A stretch of 64,000 nucleotides of DNA, taken from assembly GCA_012064385.1 (NCBI GenBank), contig QRDG01001973.1:621121-685120 (forward strand). The letters are read 5' to 3'. The translations under genes and the position numbers were made by a program. Below the pieces are notes generated by a model. It searched no databases. It was not told where the DNA came from and was given only the letters and a program-made list of their open reading frames with translations. This document shows positions 9,219-21,632 of the stretch, in pieces. How positions within the stretch are numbered: position 1 is the first letter of the stretch; each line of letters starts with the position of its first letter. The stretch is from Puccinellia tenuiflora. Taxonomy: Eukaryota; Streptophyta; Magnoliopsida; Poales; Poaceae.

Positions 9219-12200
9219 CTAGGCTTGAGTGAAGAAGGAGGGATATTCCTGACGAAGACTAGTTTCACGTTCCCAGGTTGCTTCTTCTTCAGAATGGTTA
9301 GACCACTGGATCTTGAGGAACTTGATGGCCTTGTTACGAGTCTTCCTTTCCGCTTCATCCAAGATGCGGACAGGATGCTCACGGTAAGTCAGATCCTCCT
9401 AGATATCCAACACTTCATGATCAACCCCACGGATAGGATCTATGAAGCAACGACGGAGTTGAGAGACATGGAACACATCATGCACATCCGGGAAATTCTC
9501 AGGGAGTTCCAACTGGTTGGAGAGATCACCGCGCTTAGCCAGGATAGTGAAAGGACCAACAAAGCGAGGTGCTAGTTTTCCCTTGATCCCGAAACGACGA
9601 ACACCTCGGAGGGGAGAGACTCGAATATAGGCTTTATCACCAATTTCATAGTGAACCTCCTGATGATGTTTATCATAGTAGCTCTTCTGCCTGGACTGAG
9701 CTATCTTGAGATTCTCCCGAATGATACGGACTTTCTCTTCAGTCTCATTGATCACATCAAGACCAAAGAGTGGCCTCTCTCCGGTTTCAGACCAATTCAG
9801 CGGAGTCCGACATTTTCTCCCATACAGAACCTCAAATGGAGCTATTTGCAGACTAGCTTGATAACTGTTGTTGTACGAGAACTCGGCGAGGGGGAGATAC
9901 TTTTCCCAACCCTTACCGAAAGAGATGACACATGCCCGAAGCATGTCCTCAAGAACTTGGTTCACCCTCTCAGTCTGACCATCAGTCTGAGGATGATAAG
10001 CGGTACTAAAGTTGAGACGGGTTCCCATAGCGGTTTGGAAACTCTGCCAGAATTTGGACACAAACAAGCTTCCCCGGTCTGAGATAATCCGCAAAGGAAC
10101 CCCATGCAAAGGAACAATCCGGGCAAGGTACAAATCAGCAAGTTGGCTTGCTCGAATCTCGTCACGAACCGGAAGGAAGTGAGCGACCTTGGAAAACGGT
10201 CGATGACGACCCAGATTGCATTATTGCCCTTTTGTGACCTTGAGAAGCCAGTGATGAAGTCCATGCCAACTTCATCCCATTTCCACTCGGGAATGGCTAT
10301 GGGGCGAAGAGTACCAGCTGGCCTTTGATGTTCAGCCTTCACATGACGACAGACGTCGCATTCAACAACGTACTCGGCGATCTCGCGCTTCATGCAAGAC
10401 CACCAAAATTGACGGCAAAGATCTTGGTACATCTTGGTACTACCCAGGTGAATAGAAATGGGTGATTCATGAGCTTCTGAGAGTATCAACCCCTTTGTAT
10501 TCCCACTCCTGGGCACCACTAGACGGTCACCAAAGTAAACAACACCGTTGTCATCAACAGAAAAACTATTGGCCTTCCCATTAGCTATTTTCTCTTTGAT
10601 TTCGAGGATTTCTGCATCAAGCTGCTGGGCTGGCTTGATTTCATCTTCAAGGGTGGATTTGATTTCTAAGTTTGCCAGAAATCCGGAAGGAACAATCTCC
10701 AGATTCAAACGGGCGAACTCCTCATGAAGGGCAGGTTGAGCTTTTTCAACCATCAAAGTGTTGCAATAAGCCTTGCAACTCAGAGCTTCTACCACGACGT
10801 TGGCCTTGCCGGGCTGATAGTTGAGGGTCAAATCATAGTCCTTGATTAATTCTAACCATCTTCTCTGTCGGAGATTCAGATCCGGCTGGGTGAAAAGATA
10901 TTTTAGACTTTGATGATCCGAGAAGATCTTGCAACGGTTGCCGAATAGGTAGGGCCTCCATTGCTTCAGAGCATGAACCACGGCAGCAATCTCTAGATCA
11001 TGAGTTGGATAGTTGTGCTCGTGTGGTTTAAGTTGGCGAGAAGCATAAGCTACCACATGGCCTTCTTGCATTAGCACACAGCCCAAGCCTTGCAATGAGG
11101 CATCACAGTAGACAATAAAGTCCTTGTCGGTATCAGGAAGGACAAGCACAGGAGTGGTCGTGAGTTTGACCTTGAGAGTTTGGAAGCTCTCTTCAGCTTT
11201 CTCGGTCCACACAAACTGTTTATTTTTCTTGAGAAGATCAGTCAATGCTTTGGCTATCTTGGAGAAGCCCTCGATGAATCGGCGGTAATAACTCGCCAAC
11301 CCAAGGAAGCTACGTATGTCTTTGACGGACTTTGGAGTAGGCCAATCCAGGATTGCCTGAATCTTGTCGGGTATCACAGCTACTCCAGCAGCTGACACCA
11401 CATGACCGAGGAAGATGAGCTCCTTTAACCAGAACTCACACTTGGAGAACTTCGCATAGAGACGATGATCACGAAGCTTTGTCAGAACTAGCTGAAGATG
11501 TTCAGCATGCTCTTCTTCGGTTTGGGAGTACACGAGGATGTCATCAATGTATATTATGACGAATTTGTTGAGGTACTCATGGAAGATGGAGTTCATTAGC
11601 CTCATGAATGTAGCCGGGGCATTGGTGAGGCCAAAGGACATGACTCATATAAGCCATGACGAGTAGTGAAAGCCGTCTTCGGAATATCCTCCTTTCTGAT
11701 TTATATCTGATGGTAGCCTGACCTCAGTTCCATCTTGGAGAATACCGTTGCACCAGCTAGTTGATCGAATAGGTCAGTTATTCGGGGAATAGGGTACTTG
11801 TTCTTGATGGTTACCGCATTCAAAGGACGGTAATCAACAACCAGACGAGGAACAGTTGAATCCCTCTTCTTGACAAAGATGACCGGGCAGCCCCAAGGGG
11901 AGCTACTAGGCCGAATGAATTCCTTCTTCACCAATTCATCAATTTGTTTCTTCAGCTCAGTTAGCTCTTCCGCTGGCATGCGGTAGGGCCTTTTGGAGAT
12001 AGGAGCTGTTCCCGGAACCAAGTCAATGACAAACTCCACACTTCGATCAGGTGGCATGCCAGGCAACTCTTCAGAAAAGACATCGGGGAAATCACACACC
12101 ACAGCAACCTCATGCATTTCAGGCGGGGTGATACCTTTCATAAAACATAGGCTGATCTCCGGAGAGTGAGGAGTGGCAGCGGATGGAGTTGCGGATGAAG

Positions 12201-12558
12201 GTGACCAATAACTCACTAGCCCGACGGTTGGGTGGATCACTATGACAGACTTGGCAGCACAATCCAAATTGGCCTGATATTTGACTAGCCAATCCATGCT
12301 CAGGATGACATCTAGACCATCTTACTTCAGGGCCATCAATGAGAACGGAAAGGACCAATAGTCTATGGAAATCTGTACCTCCGGAGCAATCCAGTTAGTG
12401 TGCCAACTAGAGCCGGGTGTTTTGACCACTAGAGGGGAGTCCATGTTCACAAACGGTATTTGATGGTTGTGTGCAAAAGCTATGGATATGAATGAATGCG
12501 ATGCTCCAGAATCGAACAAGACTGAAGCTGGATAATCATTAATTTGAAGCGTACCCAT
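9219..12558 (-). pseudogene. E2 protease-RT-RNase H-integrase-chromodomain (broken pol)
   Basis: The domains are clear. Aspartic protease has FDSGASHSFIS near 12510. RT runs from about 12100 with the YIDDILVYS catalytic box near 11530. RNase H contains YCDASLQGLG. The integrase zinc-binding H/H/C/C region precedes the core with GMDFI, SDRG and DGQTERVNQ, so the three acidic residues are present. A C-terminal chromodomain (TYREHP through EEEATWE) ends at the stop 9219-9221. Breaks: stops near 12300, a frame change at about 11641-11700 inside RT, a 1-bp deletion near 10196 in the integrase core, and a TAG at about 9399 just before the chromodomain. Encoded enzymes would copy and insert the element; this copy cannot make a full polyprotein. 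Confidence 0.9.
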
Positions 12559-12596
12559 GAGGGTCCACTTCGACTCCTTTAGCCGAGACGTGGTTC

Positions 12597-13624
12597 AGGT
12601 GGCCACGGCTGACAATCATGGCCTAGGCGGCTGGTGTAGAGGGAGCTGGTGCAGGTGTTGCGGTAGCTGGTGCCTTCTGGGGACACTCCCTGGAGTAGTG
12701 CCCAGGCTGGCCACAACTGTAGCAAGTGGGCCTCGGTGGTGGTGGAGGCAGTTGAGGGCGGAAACCACTCCCAGCCGCACCCAAGGTCGAGGTAGCTAGG
12801 CGAGACGGAGGTGGCCGGTACCCTGAAGGCCTTGGCACGAAAGGAGCACGAGGCACAGCACTGAAGGGCACAAAGACCCTACGCTTCCTGCCCTCAGAAG
12901 AAGAGGAGCCCTGATTGTCCATTGGAGCTGGCCTCTTGGAAGACTCCAGCTCCTTCCTACCTTGCTCCATAGTGAGAGCCTGGTTGTAGAGCTCCTGGTA
13001 GGACTGGAACTTGAAGGGCAGGAGCTCATATCAAAGCCGAGGTGCAAGCCCCTTGCGGAACAGATACTGCTTGTCCTCATCATTGGTCACGTCCCGAGGG
13101 GCGTAACGGGAGAGGTGGTTGAACTCACGCCCATAAGCTTGGAAGTCCATGCGTCCCTGGGTTAGATCCAGGAACTCCCTCCTCTTGAGGTCCATGATGG
13201 GCTTGGGGATGTAAGCCGCACGGAAGGCGGTGCGAAACTAAGCCCAAGTGAAGACATGGCTAGCATCAAACATTGACACATGGCTCTCCCACCAAGAGCC
13301 AGCGGCTCAATTCAGCAGGTAGGTGGCGAAATTCACTTGTTCAGCAATAGGAACATGCAGTGCGGTGAACTTGCGCTCGAGAGCACACAGCCAGTCATCT
13401 GCATCCAACGGCTCTTTGGCTTCAGAGAAAGTCGGTGGCTGGGAGCGCAAGAACTCCGTGAGGGTGTTGCAGTCGGTGTTACTGTGTGCACCCTGCTGCA
13501 CCAACTGCTCGAGCAGACGCTCATTGCGCAGTCGGTTCTCTTCGATGGCCATCAGAACCTCAACCATTGAGGGTGGCGGCGGTGGCTCAGGATCGCCTGG
13601 GTTACCACGACGAGTAGGAGCCAT
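12597..13624 (-). pseudogene. E2 gag (broken)
   Basis: The ATG at 13624 gives a gag N-terminus with a short proline run and Glu-rich helix (MVEVLMAIEENRLRNERLL) and a capsid-like segment (PPTFSEAKEPLDADDWL). A CCHC zinc knuckle CYSCGQPGHYSRECPQ lies near 12700, after a basic/Pro-rich linker. In-frame stops occur at about 13304 and about 13030. The protease is in another frame. The 13625-13684 extension is open, but the MAPTRRGN start is the usual one for this group. Confidence 0.85.
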
Positions 13625-14035
13625 TCTGAAGATTTGAACAAGGACACAGTTAGTAACCATCTCCGAATATTTAGGATAGAGCATTAGCGTCCTTCCTGAT
13701 ACAGAGATTTAAGATGGCACTAACATAAAAATGAACAGAACACAACAACCACGTGTGACATCACGTCAACTCGGCGGTAGCAAACAGAAGCAAGAACTCG
13801 AGACGTACACTAGACGATAAGACCCCAACCCCGAGAACCTAAAACCTCGACACAACTGTTAAAAACAAATAGAGGTAAGATACTCAGAGTTAGAGCGAGT
13901 TGGGTAAGGAGTAAACGGAATCCTGAGAGGGTTTTCACAACTCACTTTTAGGTTCAAAAATAATTTTCACAACACTAGACTCGACATCGACCAATAGAAG
14001 GGTTTCCTACAGGCAGTCCTGCTCTGATACCAATT
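13625..14035 (-). other. E2 5' leader between primer binding site and gag
   Basis: Non-coding leader, homologous to the leader of E0 at 23844-24161 in the opposite orientation. No ORF is supported. Confidence 0.75.
14021..14032 (-). other. E2 primer binding site (initiator tRNA-Met)
   Basis: On the minus strand TGGTATCAGAGC, complementary to the 3' end of plant initiator tRNA-Met, lies three bases inside the LTR end. Confidence 0.9.
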
Positions 14036-17000
14036 TGTAGCGCCCCGACCCCGGAATTATACAGAGATACTATGTAACCCACAGGCCATGCTACACAATC
14101 GAGGGTTACTGGGGTTACCACTCCTAGGCCAAAACCTTTGGCAGGCGTGCTCGGAATGGATCATCGGCAACGCAACACCTCGATCATGCCATGAACACTG
14201 GCATAGCTATCAATGCATAATAGAGAGATCAAGACTGCGGAACATCTGGCACATCACAGACTCTACGACACAAAGAGATCATAGTTCAACTCATATAATG
14301 AGAAAGATAGCAAATAACACGTCAGTGGTCACAGACCCAACATTACATCAAGCGGAAGCAAATTTAGTTGTCTAAACAACAAGATCCAAATTATGGCCTA
14401 AGAGGCCTACAGATAAACATCTCGTGCCAGCCTGTTCCAGGACGTCCCAAGCTGCCACCTGGGAAGCCCATACTATTCATCGATGTCAACGAAGAACCCA
14501 CCTTCCTGTTCAGTGACGTCCTCCTCTGAAACAATTAATAATCAACAAAGAGAGACTGAGTACGACGTACTCACAAGTTTAGTAGGGCGATATAGGCCCA
14601 ATGATGACAAGGCTCTAAAGCTGTATAGTAGTTGTTTTGCATAAAGCTAGTTTTCATTCTTAAAGACATAACTGACTCATGGCATCGACTAATTAGAAGG
14701 TTTTCATAAAAGGGATAAGATAGTAAAATTTCTTTCTTCGGTTCACCCTGAACCCATAGTAGCCAGAAACACCACTCGTCTCCACCAAGGCACTCCCTCG
14801 AATCACCCTCGAGGAAATGAACCTTTTAACACATTTGAGTTGCAACCTCTAGCTGCCAGATTTTAGTTAAGTTCATGTTTTCTATGATCTTATCGTCTAT
14901 TCCCAAGTTGTCCATAACCGTGGACACGGCTTTTAGAAAAGATTAAACCCTGCAGGGGTGTACTAATTTACCCATTGGTACCGACCGGCTCGCCTGATTA
15001 GCTCTCTTCCGGGGAAAGCTGGCAAGTGGGCGCGGTTAAAACCTTTACCTCGCATGAGACTATCCAAGAGTCATCTGTGGCGACAGGACAAGTTTATCCA
15101 GCCTATTTTAGCCCCTGCCCACATCGTCACGTCCTAAACACCACCATCCTCATCGTTTTCTTTTTCCACCCACACACTCACCCGCAAATGGAAATAGCAA
15201 ACTAGAGGACCCTTGGATACGCCCGCACAAGTTATTCAGTTAGTAAGGAGCCCATACCCCCACCAATGGAAGCACGCTCGTCTTGGTTCAAGAGGTAAAG
15301 AACTCGCACCTAGGCGACAAGGATGAGGCAAAACACCATAACCCGATGGCAACTCATCCAAGCCTTTTTAAACAATTTACTTAAGTACCACAAGTAACCA
15401 CCATGTCCAAACATTCCATCAACATCATAATTATGGAATTTAATCACCAGACAAAATACAGCATTCGACTATGCATGGCTAAGCATAGCTAACCATATGA
15501 ACAACAGATATAACGTATCTCAGGCCAACACATCAAACCTATGGTTCGTAGGAGGGGAAACATGTGATGGTTTGGGGGACAATGCATATCATAGGATACT
15601 CTATATCATGACCAAAGTTGACATTGAAATCGAATGCAATATTATGGTGGAGAAAAATAATTGTAAACAATAGGATGCTATATTCCAAGAAGGTTAGGTT
15701 ATCTCTTGCCTGGCGGATAGTGTTGGTCGCGCGGATCGGCGAGGTATTGTGGTGGAACCTCGACTCATGAATCTAACAGAACACAAACAAATAGCAGGAA
15801 AAGAAATAAATACATGAATACAACGGTTCAATGCACACTCATGATGAGATGGTCAAATTATGCACTGAAATGGTCTTGGGCATGACCCACAAGTTAAATG
15901 GAACCCCTAAAATAAATATTGCAAATAACGGGTTTAAACTCCAGATTTAACTTAGTGAATTAAGCATTTACCCAAAATGTCCAGTACTAAAATATGAGTT
16001 CTACATGCATGAAAATGACATTATTAGATAGGTATTGTTCTCCTGATCATTTTGGTACTTCGTTTGCAATTTTCCGATTAACGAGGGAGAAATGGTGATT
16101 TAAACGGTTATTCAATTTTAAATCATTTTAACCAATTTGAAAAAGACATCAAAGGAAAAATTGTTGTCATGCTATGAGATTAACATAGCTAAACAGCCCT
16201 TGAGTTGCTGATCATTTTGGGCTATTAAACATAATTTTTGAGTCATTATTTATCAAGTTATGAATTTCCCAAAATGTGATTTAAATCTGCCTTTTTACTT
16301 AATTTTTATAAAAAGCACAAAAATTAATTCTACAACTCTCTCAAATGGCATAATTTTGTAGTTCATGGTTTACTGAACATTTTGGTAGCTCATTCATAAT
16401 TTTTGGATAAGTATTTTTCAAGTTATGAATTTTCTAAACATTGATTTAATTCTGCCATTTTAGTATTTATTAATTATTGGCAATTTAATTTAAATAATTA
16501 CTTCAACTAAGGGCACTAACATGTAGGGTTTATTCTCCTGAGCATTTTGATATTTATTTGCATTTTTCCGATTTGTGGTTCAAAAGATATTAAATCTCAA
16601 AGTTGGATTCAATTTCTGCCCTTTTTATTTAATTCCACAAAAACTGACCGAAACATTTTTCACAGGGATATAGCCAGCCACATAGGCTAACGGGCGGGGC
16701 CTGAGCCACGTAGGCGGCCACGTTTGCCTGGTGGCCCACCGTCAGTTTGACCAAGCGAGGCAACGACCGGCGCGGCGCGTGCGCACGGTGATCACCGGCG
16801 GCGTCGAGCACGCGCGCGTCGGAGGAGGGTGTCCGGGGAACGGCTACGGGGTGCATTCGACATGCCTTGCTACGGCGAGCACTAAGTGGGCGGTGCCGCT
16901 TACTCTCGGTCACCAGAGCGACGCGAGCATCGGCGACGGGCGGCGGCCGGCGACGAGCTACACCGACACGGCTAACTTGGGAGAGAGAAGGGCGGAGAGG

Positions 17001-17916
17001 ATGTCCCGGAGGACGGCGAGCTCACCCTAGACGCGTGCGTGTGCTCAGCTTGAGCAGGGGAGATTGGGGGCGGCGGCCGGAGGGGAAGAAGACGGGAATG
17101 GGCGGCGATCCGGGCTCCGCTGCTCGATTCTGTTGACGAGGAGATAGGGGACGATGAGGCAGAGCTAGTGGTGGTCGTCGATCTGCTCCGGGTGTCCTCA
17201 GTCGACGGAGGCGAGCTCGGTAGCCATGGTTAGGGTTCGGCTGCAGCGTTGGGGTTAGGGTTTCCGGGGGAACGAGAGAAATGAGCGGGGGAGAGAGAGA
17301 GCAGGGTTGCGGCGGCAGTTTTATCCACAGGGGGAGCTCGACAGGGGCGAGCTGGTGCGTCGGGGATGGTGGCGACATGCTCGGTCGCTACAGCCATGGC
17401 ACTACAGGGGAAGGAGATGACGCCATTTTGCAGAAAGCCCCCTGTCTCCATTTTCCCCTTTTCTGTTTTTCTTCAACTTTAAAACAGCAGACTTTGCCCA
17501 TTTAACTGAGGCATCAGAACATGTTCAAAAATTATGAAATTAATCAGGGTGGCTCCTGATAAGATAATGAAGCTCACCATAATTTTATTTTGAATTTTTG
17601 AAATGTTTAACTTGGGTTCAAAATTCAAAGTTGATCTGCAACAATTTTGATGTTCCCATTTATAAAAACAATTTACATGAAGAGGCTTTTGACAATTATT
17701 TATAAATTTAACTTTGGAACTTCCTGGACAAATATGAAAGTTTCAATTTTGAATTTTGTTTAGCCATCCACATTTACCATCATTGATTTATTAAATGTGG
17801 CTTCATCATTATTTCATGTTAAGCAGAAATTAAATATGGATGCCATGATGCAAGATGACAAAGCAAAAAGTGAAAATTTGGCCCATATTTTAGGGTACCA
17901 AACTGGGGCTGTTACA
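14036..17916 (-). repeat. E2 5' LTR
   Basis: 3,881 bp and collinear with 5299-9182. A 24-bp gap relative to the duplicated copy (26686-26709) lies near 17075. Its right half is part of the tandem duplication. Confidence 0.9.
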
Positions 17917-18058
17917 AGCGGGCTCTTAGCCGGAATTACCGACCGTAAGGCCTTTCGGTACTGGATACTTTGTGTCCAATACCGGAAGTAGCTCGGAAGT
18001 TTTACTGGAAGTACCGACCTGACCGGTACTACCGGGCATTTAGCCGGAAGTACCGACT
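17917..18058 (+). repeat. LTR minisatellite, right part (E1)
   Basis: Continuation of the array interrupted by E2: further AGCCGGAAGTACCGAC and GGTACTACCGGG blocks. Confidence 0.7.
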
Positions 18059-21000
18059 CAACTAATTAAAACTTGTGAAAATCATAACTTAATAAATATT
18101 TTTTCGAATTTAGCAAATGATATACAAAATTGATCAGTAAATCAAAGGCTACCTAGTTATGCTAATTTCACATCATGACAATAACTTTTGCTTTGAAGAA
18201 TTCTTGAAATGGTTAAAGGAATTAAATTGAATAATCATTGAATTCACCATTTATTTATCGTTACTCGGAAAATTGCAAACAAGGACCAAAATTCTCAGGA
18301 GAACGATACCTATCTATTCATGTCATGTTCATGCATATTTAAACCACATTTTAGTAATGTAATAATTCATAAGCAATGTGGTCATTAATTTAAATATGGG
18401 GTTGCTTCCAAATAATTGCATCAATTATTTGGCACTCCATTTAATTTGTTAGATAAATGCAATGATGATATCAGTTCATAAACTTGTCATGTCATCATGA
18501 TTGTGCATTGCACCTCTTGTATGCCTATTATTTATTTGTTCTCCTGTTATTGTTTGTGTATCAGTAGATTCAGGAGTCGAGGTTCCCCATCCATACCTCG
18601 ATGATCCGTGCTTCCAGCCCCGTCAGCAAGGCAAGAGATAAACTAACCTTCTTGGCATCTCTCATCCTATTGTTTTATACAAGTATTTTCTCCACCATAA
18701 TATTGTATTCGATTCCAATGTCAACTTTTGGTCAATGTATAGAGTATCCTATGAATTGCATGTTCCCTACACCATTACATGTTTTCCCTCCTATGAACCA
18801 TAGGTTTGATGTGTTGGCCTGAGTTAAGTTATATCTACAGAATATATGCTTAGCTATGGTTAGCCATGCTTAGTCGAATGCTTAGTTGTCCGGTGATTAT
18901 TTCCATGTTTATGAAATTGATGGAATGTTCGGACATGGTGGATACTTGTGGTACTTAATTAAAAATGCTTTAAAGGCTTGGATGAGTTGCCATCGGGGTT
19001 GATGATGTTTTGCCTCATTCTTGCCGCCTAGGTGCGAGTTCTTGTCTCTAGAACCAAGATCGAGCGTGCTTCCATTCAGTGCGACATATGGAGTCCTTAG
19101 TAACTGAATAACTTAGGAGGGGCTAGCCAAGGGTCCTCTAGTTTGAGCTTTCTATTTGTGTGTGAGTGGGATGGTGGAAAAAGGCTCGATGAGGACGGTG
19201 GTGTTTAGGATGTGGCCGCGGGGCAGGGTGTTGGAGGCACTGAACCTGTCCTTCCGCACACTGATGATCCTTGGGTTAGCCTCATGCAAGGTAAAGGTTT
19301 AACCGCGCCCACTCACCGGCTTTCCCCGGAAGAGAGCTAATCAGGCGAGCCAGATGGTACCGGTGGTAAAAACAGTACACCCCTGTGGGGTTTAATCTTT
19401 TCGAAAAGCCGTGTCCACGGTTATGGATGACTTGGGAACGGATTATGAGATCATGAATAACATGAACTTAATAAAATTGCCAACCTGAGAGTGAAGGTTC
19501 ATTTCCTCGAGGGTGATTCGAGGGAGTGCCTTGGAGTGATGAGTGGTGGATTCTGGTTACTGTTGGTTCAATGTGAACTGATGAGTGAAAGTTAACTATC
19601 TTATTCCCTTGTGAAAAAACTTCTGAGTAGTCGATGCCATGAGTCATGTCTTTAAAAAGGAAAACTAGCTTTATGCAAAACAACTACTATACAGCTTTGA
19701 AGCCAATCAGCATTGGGCCTATATCGCCCAAGTAACCTTGCGAGTACGTCGTACTCAGGCTTGCTTTGTTGATTATTATTTGTTTCAGAGGAGGACGTCG
19801 CCGAACAGGAAGGTGGGTTCTTTGTTGACATCGACTAGTAGTCTGGGGTTCCCAGGTGGCAGCTTGGGACGTCACGGAACAGGCTGGCTGGGATTTGTTA
19901 TTTGTAGGCCTCTTAGGCCATAATTTGGATCTTGTTGTTTAGACAACTATATTTGCTTCCGCTTGATGAAATGTTGGGTCTGTGACCTCTGATGTGTCTT
20001 TTGCTATCTTTCTCATTATATTATATGAGTTGAACTATGATCTCTTGTGTCGTAGAGTCTGTGATGTGCCAGATGTTCCGCAGTCTTGATCTCTCTATTA
20101 TGCATCGATAGCTATGCTAGTGTTTATGGCATGATCGAGGTAATGTGTTGCCGATGATCCATTTCGAGCACACCTGCCAAAGGTTTTGGCCTGGGAGTGG
20201 TAACCCCAGTAACCTTCGATTGTGTAGCATAGCCTGTGGGTTACATAGCATCTCTGTATAATTCCGGGGTCGGGGCGCTACAACAAAGAAATAAAATTGA
20301 GAATTCAAAATTGGTTCAAATCATTTTCTAATTTTGAAACCAAGTGCAACTTTTCAAAAATTCTAAATAAAAATATGGGGAGCTTCCGTATCTTATTGTG
20401 AGCCTCCCTGAATTTTTCTATAATTTTTGGGCTTATGTAAATGCCCCAATTAATTAGCCAAAGTCTGCTGCTTTACATATGAGAAAAACAAAGAAAAGAG
20501 CCTGGGGGTTTTCTGAAAAAATGACATATTCTTCCTCCTGTAGCGACCGAGTCGGGCCGGCTCGTCGCTGCCGCACCAGCTCGCTCCTGCACGTTGTCGT
20601 GCTCCCCCTGGTGGATAAGAGGCCACCGAGGCGCCGCTCTGCCCTCTCTCAGCTGCTCCCTCCCCTGCTCCCTCTCTCCCATTTCTCCCCCGTGAGCGCA
20701 ACCCTTGCCGCCATGGCCGACCTCGTCGCCATCGATTGAGAGCTCCTAGAGCAGATCGAAGACCACCATTCGCTCCGCCTCGTCGTCCTCTCCTTCCTCG
20801 TCGACAGAATCGCGTCGGGACACCGCAAATCAACTGCGCCATCCTCTTCTTCCCCGCGGACGGTGAAGCTCCGTCGAGCCCTCACCGCCGGCCTCGACCT
20901 TCTCTGCTCAAGCCGAGCACACGCACGCATCAAGGGTGAGCGTGCGGTTCTCCTGGACATCCCCGTTCCTCTCCTTTCTCCCTAGTTCCACCGCGTCGCG

Positions 21001-21203
21001 AAGCTCGCCTTAGACTGCCGCCGGTCGCCGTCGTTCTCGTAGTGCCGGTGATGATTAGGAAGCGGCGCCGCCCGTTTCTGGTTCTCCATAACCGGGCGCG
21101 TCGAACGCGTACCTTAGGCTGTCCCCGCACGCCCTCCACCGTCGTTTCCGTGTGTGCCGCCGCCGGTGGTCACCGCCGCGCGCGCACGCCGGTCGTGGCT
21201 CAG

Positions 21204-21632
21204 CTCGGTCAAACTATTTCGTCGGTAGTATCGATGTAGAGCCGGAAGTACCGACCGTAAGTTGTTTCAGTACTGGATACCTCTCGTCGGTAGTATCGAT
21301 GTAGAGCCGGAAGTACCGACCGTAAGTGGCTCGGAAGTTGCTCTGGAAGTACCGACTTGTCCAGTACTACCGGGCAGTTTTCCAGAAGTACCGACCGTAA
21401 GTATTTTCACTACTGGATACTTCGTGTTCTATTTCGGAAGTAGCTCGGAAGTTGCTCCGGAAGTACCGACTTGTCCGATACTACCGGGCAGTTTTCCGGA
21501 AGTACCGATCGTAAGTCTTTTCGGTACTGGATACTTCGTGTTCTATTCCGGAAGTAGCTCGGAAGTTGCTCCGGAAGTACCGACTTGTCCAGTACTACCG
21601 GACAGTTTTCCGGAAGTACCGACCGATACAAA
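21204..21632 (+). repeat. LTR minisatellite in the E0 LTR
   Basis: About three and a half units of roughly 118 bp containing GGAAGTACCGACTTGTCC, ACTACCGGGCAG and TACTGGATACTTCGTGTTC. Same theme as the E1 array but with a different unit sequence and copy number. The open frame across it repeats PEVPTCPVLPGSFPEVP-like peptides and is a by-product of the array. Confidence 0.8.

Larger units (their letters stand above)
5299..17916 (-). mobile_element. E2: complete chromodomain (Tekay/Del-like) Gypsy retrotransposon, 12.6 kb
   Basis: A full-length minus-strand element with LTRs 5299-9182 and 14036-17916. The exact 5-bp duplication AGCGG lies at 5294-5298 and 17917-17921. The tRNA-Met PBS is at 14021-14032 and the polypurine tract at 9183-9201. 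Domain order on the minus strand is gag with zinc knuckle, protease, RT, RNase H, integrase and chromodomain, which with the tRNA-Met primer and very long LTRs places it among chromoviruses. The two LTRs are very similar by eye. All coding domains carry stops or frameshifts, so it is not autonomous today. Confidence 0.93.
3868..20282 (+). mobile_element. E1: solo LTR of the same family inserted in the E0 LTR (itself split by E2)
   Basis: It starts TGTAACAGCCCCAGTTTG at 3868 and ends CGGGGCGCTACA at 20282. Without E2 it is about 3.79 kb, one LTR length. The flanks are GCAAA (3863-3867) and ACAAA (20283-20287), a 5-bp duplication with one mismatch. The E0 LTR sequence continues across the two flanks. 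No PBS or internal domain follows, so this is a solo LTR formed by recombination between the two LTRs of a former element. Confidence 0.82.
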